Part shown: positions 60,063 through 64,000 of the stretch, piece after piece | How positions within the stretch are numbered: position 1 is the first letter of the stretch | Layout: every line of letters starts with the position of its first letter | From: Actinacidiphila alni | GTDB taxonomy: Bacteria; Actinomycetota; Actinomycetes; Streptomycetales; Streptomycetaceae | DNA: 64,000 nucleotides | Direction: 5' to 3' | Assembly (NCBI RefSeq): GCF_900112845.1 | Contig: NZ_FONG01000017.1 | Span: 124,001 to 188,000, forward strand | Notes under the pieces: model-generated | Seen by the model: only the letters and a program-made list of their open reading frames with translations | Databases searched by the model: none | Told to the model about the DNA's origin: nothing | Translations under genes and position numbers: made by a program

Positions 60063-61865
60063 ATGAACGAGATCACCGGATCCCCGACGGGGTCCATGCC
60101 GGAGTGGGAGAAGCGCTTTCGCGCGCCGCGGGTGGGACTGCCGGAGTGGGCCGAGGACGCCCCGCACCGCAGCCTGTTCGTGTCCAACGTGACCGGGACG
60201 TACGAGCTGTACGCGTGGGACCGCACGACGGGCGGGCGACGGCAGGTCACCGACCGGCCGAACGGGACGACGGACGGCACGCTGAGCCGGGACGGCGCGT
60301 GGGTGTGGTGGTTCTCGGACACGGACGGGGACGAGTTCGGCATATGGATGCGCCAGCCCTTCGACGGCGGCGAGGACGTACCGGCCGCGCCCGGCCTGGA
60401 GGCGTCCTATCCGGCCGGTCTCGCGCTCGGCCCCGACGGTCTTGCCGTGGTCGGCCGCTCCACCGACGACGAGGGCACGTCGGTGTACGTGGTGCGGCCG
60501 GACGCCGAGCCGGTGGAGGTCTACCGGCACGAGGAGTCCGCGAGCGTCGGTGACCTCTCGGAGGACGGCACGCTCGTCGTGATCGAGCACACCGAGCACG
60601 GCGACGCGATGCACAGCGCGCTGCGGGTGCTGTCGGTCGCCGACGGCCGGGCGGTCGCCGAGCTGGACGACACCGACGGCGGCCGGGTCGAACTCGGCCT
60701 GGACTGCCTGGGCTTCGCGCCCGTCGTCGGCGACACCCGGCTGCTGGTCGGGCACCAGCGGTCCGGCCGCTGGCTGCCGATGATCTGGGACACCGCCACC
60801 GGCGAGGAGAGCGCGCTCGCCATAGACCTGCCCGGCGACGTGCACGCCGAGTGGTATCCGGACGGCTCCGCGCTGCTGGTCGTCCACGACTTCCGGGCCC
60901 GCAGCGAGATGTTCCGCTACGACCTGGCGGCCGGCACCCTGACCAGGCTCGACACCCCCGCGGGTTCGGTCAGCGGCGCCACCGCACGGCCGGACGGGAC
61001 GGTGGAGTATCTGTGGTCGTCGGCGGAGCGCCCGCCCGCCGTACGGTCCACGACCGGCGCGGTCGTCCTGGAGGCGCCGGGGCTGCGGGCGCCGGAGTCC
61101 GTGCCGGTGACGGACGCGTGGGTGGACGGGCCCGGGGGCCGGATCCACGCGCTGGTGCAGAAACCGGCGGGCGAGGGGCCGTTCCCGACCGTGTTCGAGA
61201 TCCACGGCGGCCCGACCTGGCACGACGCGGACGCCTTCGCGGCCGGCCCGGCCGCCTGGGTCGACCACGGCTTCGCGGTGGTCAGGGTCAATTACCGCGG
61301 CTCGACCGGCTACGGCCGGGAGTGGACGGACGCGCTCAAGCACCGCGTCGGCCTGATCGAGCTGGAGGACATCGCGGCGGTCCGCGCGTGGGCGGTCTCC
61401 TCGGGCCTGGCCGACCCGGAGCGGCTGGTGCTCACCGGCGGCTCCTGGGGCGGCTATCTGACCCTGCTGGGCCTGGGCACCCAGCCGGAGGCGTGGACGG
61501 TCGGCATCGCGGCGGTCCCGGTCGCCGACTACGTCGCCGCGTACGCCGACGAGATGGAGGCGCTCAAGTCGCTGGACCGCACCTTCTTCGGCGGCTCCCC
61601 CGAAGAGGTCCCGGCCCGCTACGAGGCGTCGTCCCCGCTCACCTATGTCGAACGGGTCGCCGCCCCGGTCTACATCAGCGCGGGCATGAACGACCCGCGC
61701 TGCCCGATACGCCAGATCGACAACTACGTCGAGCGGCTGCGGCAGCTGGACAAGCCGCACGAGGTGTACCGCTACGACGCGGGCCACGGCTCACTGGTCG
61801 TCGAGGAGCGGATCAAGCAGGTCCGCCTGGAGCTGGCCTTCGCGCTCAAGCACGTGGGCGGCTAG
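60063..61865 (+). CDS. S9 family prolyl oligopeptidase-like serine peptidase
   Basis: The product is 600 aa from ATG 60063; an extended frame starting in the preceding stop region lacks coding bias. The N-terminal beta-propeller repeats include YELYAWDRTTGGRRQVTDRPNGT and EFGIWMRQPFDGGED. The C-terminal alpha/beta hydrolase has the catalytic Ser in GGSWGGYLTLLGLG, Asp probably in ISAGMNDPRCPIRQ, and His in DAGHGSLVVEE. These enzymes remove peptides or acyl-amino acids in the cytosol. It converges on the SURF1 gene with a 40-bp gap. Confidence 0.93.
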   Translation: MNEITGSPTGSMPEWEKRFRAPRVGLPEWAEDAPHRSLFVSNVTGTYELYAWDRTTGGRRQVTDRPNGTTDGTLSRDGAWVWWFSDTDGDEFGIWMRQPFDGGEDVPAAPGLEASYPAGLALGPDGLAVVGRSTDDEGTSVYVVRPDAEPVEVYRHEESASVGDLSEDGTLVVIEHTEHGDAMHSALRVLSVADGRAVAELDDTDGGRVELGLDCLGFAPVVGDTRLLVGHQRSGRWLPMIWDTATGEESALAIDLPGDVHAEWYPDGSALLVVHDFRARSEMFRYDLAAGTLTRLDTPAGSVSGATARPDGTVEYLWSSAERPPAVRSTTGAVVLEAPGLRAPESVPVTDAWVDGPGGRIHALVQKPAGEGPFPTVFEIHGGPTWHDADAFAAGPAAWVDHGFAVVRVNYRGSTGYGREWTDALKHRVGLIELEDIAAVRAWAVSSGLADPERLVLTGGSWGGYLTLLGLGTQPEAWTVGIAAVPVADYVAAYADEMEALKSLDRTFFGGSPEEVPARYEASSPLTYVERVAAPVYISAGMNDPRCPIRQIDNYVERLRQLDKPHEVYRYDAGHGSLVVEERIKQVRLELAFALKHVGG

Positions 61866-61904
61866 CTCTCCCCGGCCTCTTACCGGCGGTACGGGTACGG
61901 GGGG

Positions 61905-62822
61905 CTAGGCGTCGGCGGACGCGGTAACGGCCGCGTCCGCCCGGTCGGCGGCGCCGTCTCCCCCGTCGCCGTCCTCCCCGCCCGCGGGTGCCTCACCGTC
62001 GCCGGGCGCCTCGTCGTCACGGGCCTCCTCGTCGGGGACGAGGCCGAGGGCCGCGTCGGCGCGCATCTCGGCCTCGCGGCGGGCGAGCCGGAACCACATG
62101 AAGACGACGAAGGCGGCGAAGACGAACCACTCGCCGGTGTAGCCGAGGTTCTGGAACGCCTTGATGTCCAGGCCGCTGTTGGGCGCCGCGGCCGGCGGCA
62201 CCGCCTTCAGCGGCGCGGCCGGGTCGGTCGCGGTGACCCAGCCGCTGTAGACGGGGTAGGGCAGCACATTGACCAGCGACGCGGCGCTGATCATGCCGAG
62301 CTGACCGGAGGGCAGCGCACCGGACTTCACACCGTCGGTGCCGGTGCTCTCCGGATACTGCAGGGCGCCGGTGACGGTGACCTGTCCGGTCGGCGCGGCC
62401 GGTACGGCGCCGCTGCGCGCCGCGTCGGAGGCGTCGCCCGGCAGCCAGCCGCGGACGACGGGCAGCGCGGTGCCGTCCGCACCGACCCGGAGGGGGGTCA
62501 GCACGTAGTAGCCGTCGTGACCGTCGAGCGTGCGGTCGGGCACCAGGAGTTGGTGGCCGGTGTCGTAACGGCCGGTCGCCGTGACCGACCGACCGGAGGC
62601 GCCGTCCGGCACCTGGGTGCGCGGCCCCGGCAGCAGCGTCGCCAGCGGCACGGCCGCCTCGGCCGCGGCCTTGCCCCGGTCGTGCTCGGCGGTCTTGTGC
62701 GAGTCGACCCGCACCTCGAACCGGCTCAGCTGCCAACTGCCCATGAACACGCAGAAGGGCACGGCCAGCAGCGACAGGACGCTGACCGCGAGCCAGCGCG
62801 GGGTGAGCAGGAACCGGTACAC
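61905..62822 (-). CDS. SURF1 family protein
   Basis: The product is 305 aa from GTG 62822 at the conserved N-terminus YRFLLTPRWLAVSVLSLLAVPFCVFMGSWQLSRFE, the first transmembrane helix with the SURF1 GxWQ motif. Extracytoplasmic beta structure follows (VTATGRYDTGHQLLVPDRTLDGHDGYYVLTPLRVGADGTALPVVRGWLPG). The second helix reads EWFVFAAFVVFMWFRL. The acidic Glu/Asp/Gly-rich tail is typical of actinobacterial members. SURF1 assists assembly of cytochrome c oxidase in the cell membrane. No stronger link to an oxidase operon is visible here. Confidence 0.92.
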   Translation of the reverse strand: MYRFLLTPRWLAVSVLSLLAVPFCVFMGSWQLSRFEVRVDSHKTAEHDRGKAAAEAAVPLATLLPGPRTQVPDGASGRSVTATGRYDTGHQLLVPDRTLDGHDGYYVLTPLRVGADGTALPVVRGWLPGDASDAARSGAVPAAPTGQVTVTGALQYPESTGTDGVKSGALPSGQLGMISAASLVNVLPYPVYSGWVTATDPAAPLKAVPPAAAPNSGLDIKAFQNLGYTGEWFVFAAFVVFMWFRLARREAEMRADAALGLVPDEEARDDEAPGDGEAPAGGEDGDGGDGAADRADAAVTASADA

Positions 62823-62901
62823 ACCACCACGGTACGGGGGGCCGTCCGCGCCCCGACAACCGGGGACCCGCACCGGCCGGACCCGCACCGGCCGGTCGCG
62901 T

Positions 62902-63112
62902 CCTAGGGCGTGTCCGCAAAGTCGCGGCGTCCGCCCGCAGGGCGAGGCCGGCGGTGTCTGGTGCGTGCGATCGCAAGGCGGTGGGGGTACCCCCGGACGG
63001 AGTCTGGGGGAGGTCGTCCTCGTAGTGGGCCTACTCGGACGAGCCCGACAACGCAGCGAGCGTGCGTGCCAGGCGCCGCCGGCCAGGCGCGATATTGCGG
63101 ACACGCCCTAGG
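62902..63112. mobile_element. MITE-like element with 24-bp terminal inverted repeats
   Basis: CCTAGGGCGTGTCCGCAAAGTCGC-type ends (62902-62925 and, inverted, 63089-63112) match at 22 of 24 positions and enclose 211 bp with no transposase gene. An internal near-palindrome, gggggtacccccggac, lies at about 62986-63001. Repeats with such ends are, to my knowledge, widespread in Streptomyces, but I have not compared them. The right terminal repeat supplies the TAG stop codon (63110-63108) of the adjoining gene. The target duplication cannot be told from the ends themselves (probably CTAG or TA). Confidence 0.7.
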
Positions 63113-64000
63113 AGCCGGAGCCCGCCGTCGTACCGGCGTCGGAGCCCGTACCGCCGTCGGAGCCGGAGCCGGAGGGGCTGTCCGGAATGGGGGCGGTGGT
63201 GTAGATGGTGCCCGCGCAGGCGTTCTGGATCACCGGGCCGTCCACGACGGGGGCGCCGGCGGCCGGGGTGTGGTTCAGCTCGACGCTGGCCGGCGGCGGG
63301 CTGGTGGGTGCGTCACCGGTGCCGAGCTGCGGCGAGGTCGCGTTGCCGGTGCCGCTCCCGCTGCCGGAGTCGGGGCCCGAGCCCGAGCCGCCGGTCGGGC
63401 CGCCGGTGGCCGGGGGCACCGTCGCGGTATCAGTCGGCGTCGGGGTGGTCGGGGGCGTGGTGGGGGTGACGGGACAGCCGCCGGGCCCGTCGCCCGCCGG
63501 GACCCAGGCGAACCGCACCTCGTAACTGTCGCCGGGAGCGAGCACGACCGGGCCGTCGCTCACGGCCGGCAGCCCGGCGGCCGGGTCGCCCGGGGTGTGG
63601 CCGACGACCTGGATGCGGGACGCGTCGGCCGCGCCTTCCGCGAGGACCTGCACCTGCCCGCCGCCGGGCACCGTACAGGGGATGCCGGAGACGTTGGCGA
63701 CGCGAAACCAGCCGTAGACGCGGCCGGTGGCGTCCGGGGAGTCGGCGGAGCTGCTGCCCTGGCCGAGCTGGACGCTGGAGCAGTCGGGCGCGGTCGGCAC
63801 GACCGTGCCCGACTGGGTGGCGGTCACGGGCGGCGGGGCGCCGACCGGGCTGGTCTCCTCGCCACCGGTGCCGCCCGTCGCGGTGGGCGCCTGACCGACG
63901 GTGGGCCCGCCGGCCCAGTAGCTGGAGTGGCCGTCCTCGCCCGGCGAAGGCGCGTGCGAGCTGGCGACATTGGCCGGGGCCGCGGTCGTACCGCCGGAGG
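63108..64000 (-). CDS. Pro/Gly/Thr-rich extracytoplasmic protein (5' end outside window)
   Basis: The frame is open through base 64000, so the N-terminus lies beyond the window; the GTG at 63827 is internal. About 297 residues are visible. The low-complexity region GGPTVGQAPTATGGTGGEETSPVGAPPP is followed by a DUF4232-like domain (DCSSVQLGQGSSSADSPDATGRVYGWFRVANVSGIPCTVPGGGQVQVLAEG and VLAPGDSYEVRFAWVPAGDGPGGCPVTP). A second Pro/Thr/Gly-rich stretch and a short C-terminal part with CAGTIYTTAPIPD follow. Cysteines are placed for disulfides, as in secreted domains. The stop codon lies in the MITE-like repeat, so the C-terminus may have been altered by that insertion. Confidence 0.78.
   Translation of the reverse strand, partial: SGGTTAAPANVASSHAPSPGEDGHSSYWAGGPTVGQAPTATGGTGGEETSPVGAPPPVTATQSGTVVPTAPDCSSVQLGQGSSSADSPDATGRVYGWFRVANVSGIPCTVPGGGQVQVLAEGAADASRIQVVGHTPGDPAAGLPAVSDGPVVLAPGDSYEVRFAWVPAGDGPGGCPVTPTTPPTTPTPTDTATVPPATGGPTGGSGSGPDSGSGSGTGNATSPQLGTGDAPTSPPPASVELNHTPAAGAPVVDGPVIQNACAGTIYTTAPIPDSPSGSGSDGGTGSDAGTTAGSGS

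Overview
The window is chromosomal DNA from a high-GC actinomycete, almost certainly Streptomyces or a close relative. The signs are very G/C-rich third codon positions, frequent GTG starts with GTGA stop/start overlaps, several PASTA-less Ser/Thr kinases, a tRNA without an encoded CCA, and protein types typical of streptomycetes (DUF5984, XRE helix-turn-helix plus membrane anchor, 'sensor domain' protein).

Layout. Bases 1-643 are core: the 3' part of a Pr6Pr-type membrane protein gene and a tRNA-Pro(CGG). A 62-bp sequence covering the 3' half of that tRNA (602-663) recurs at 39914-39975 with one mismatch. It brackets a 39.3-kb island integrated into the tRNA gene. From about 40.0 kb to the end, the ordinary chromosome resumes: nucleotidyltransferase, CYTH-SnoaL fusion, DUF899, lipoprotein, XRE regulator, patatin/acyltransferase pair, HtpG, YCII, two Ser/Thr kinases, GNAT, ARMT1-like protein, UspA, S9 peptidase, SURF1, a small MITE-like element and a Pro/Gly-rich secreted-type protein.

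The island is a defence island. In order it holds a PD-(D/E)XK-like protein; an EcsC protein; a broken NERD gene; a TIGR04141/DUF6119 protein beside a TPR Ser/Thr kinase; and a complete type I R-M system (hsdM-hsdS-hsdR) preceded by a second adenine methylase with an N-terminal HTH. That methylase is divergent from a membrane protein, a zinc-hook SMC/Rad50-like ATPase and a small partner. Next come a GmrSD-type DUF262/DUF1524 nuclease with a 1.87-kaa DUF4011 helicase-nuclease; a helicase-less type ISP R-M enzyme; a reverse transcriptase fused to an ArdC/ImmA-like zinc peptidase; a frameshifted DUF5984 gene; and a small-membrane-protein/HsdM/HsdS operon with no HsdR. There are four adenine methylases. 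I found no integrase, excisionase or replication gene.

The most interesting locus is 32474-34806. The RT-peptidase gene is preceded, 32 nt upstream of its ATG, by a 185-nt structured segment. Its two 20-nt ends pair perfectly if transcribed from the RT strand, because all three deviations become G-U wobbles. A TATGAT -10-like box lies 7 nt before the first paired base. This is the layout of a retron msr-msd (a1/a2) RNA. The RT carries retron-like motifs (YSDD, QGAPTSG, VLGILVD) and a C-terminal HELGH zinc peptidase with an ArdC-like linker, a domain combination I do not recognise from described retron classes. The working idea (inference) is a retron in which a fused ArdC-like peptidase replaces the usual separate effector.
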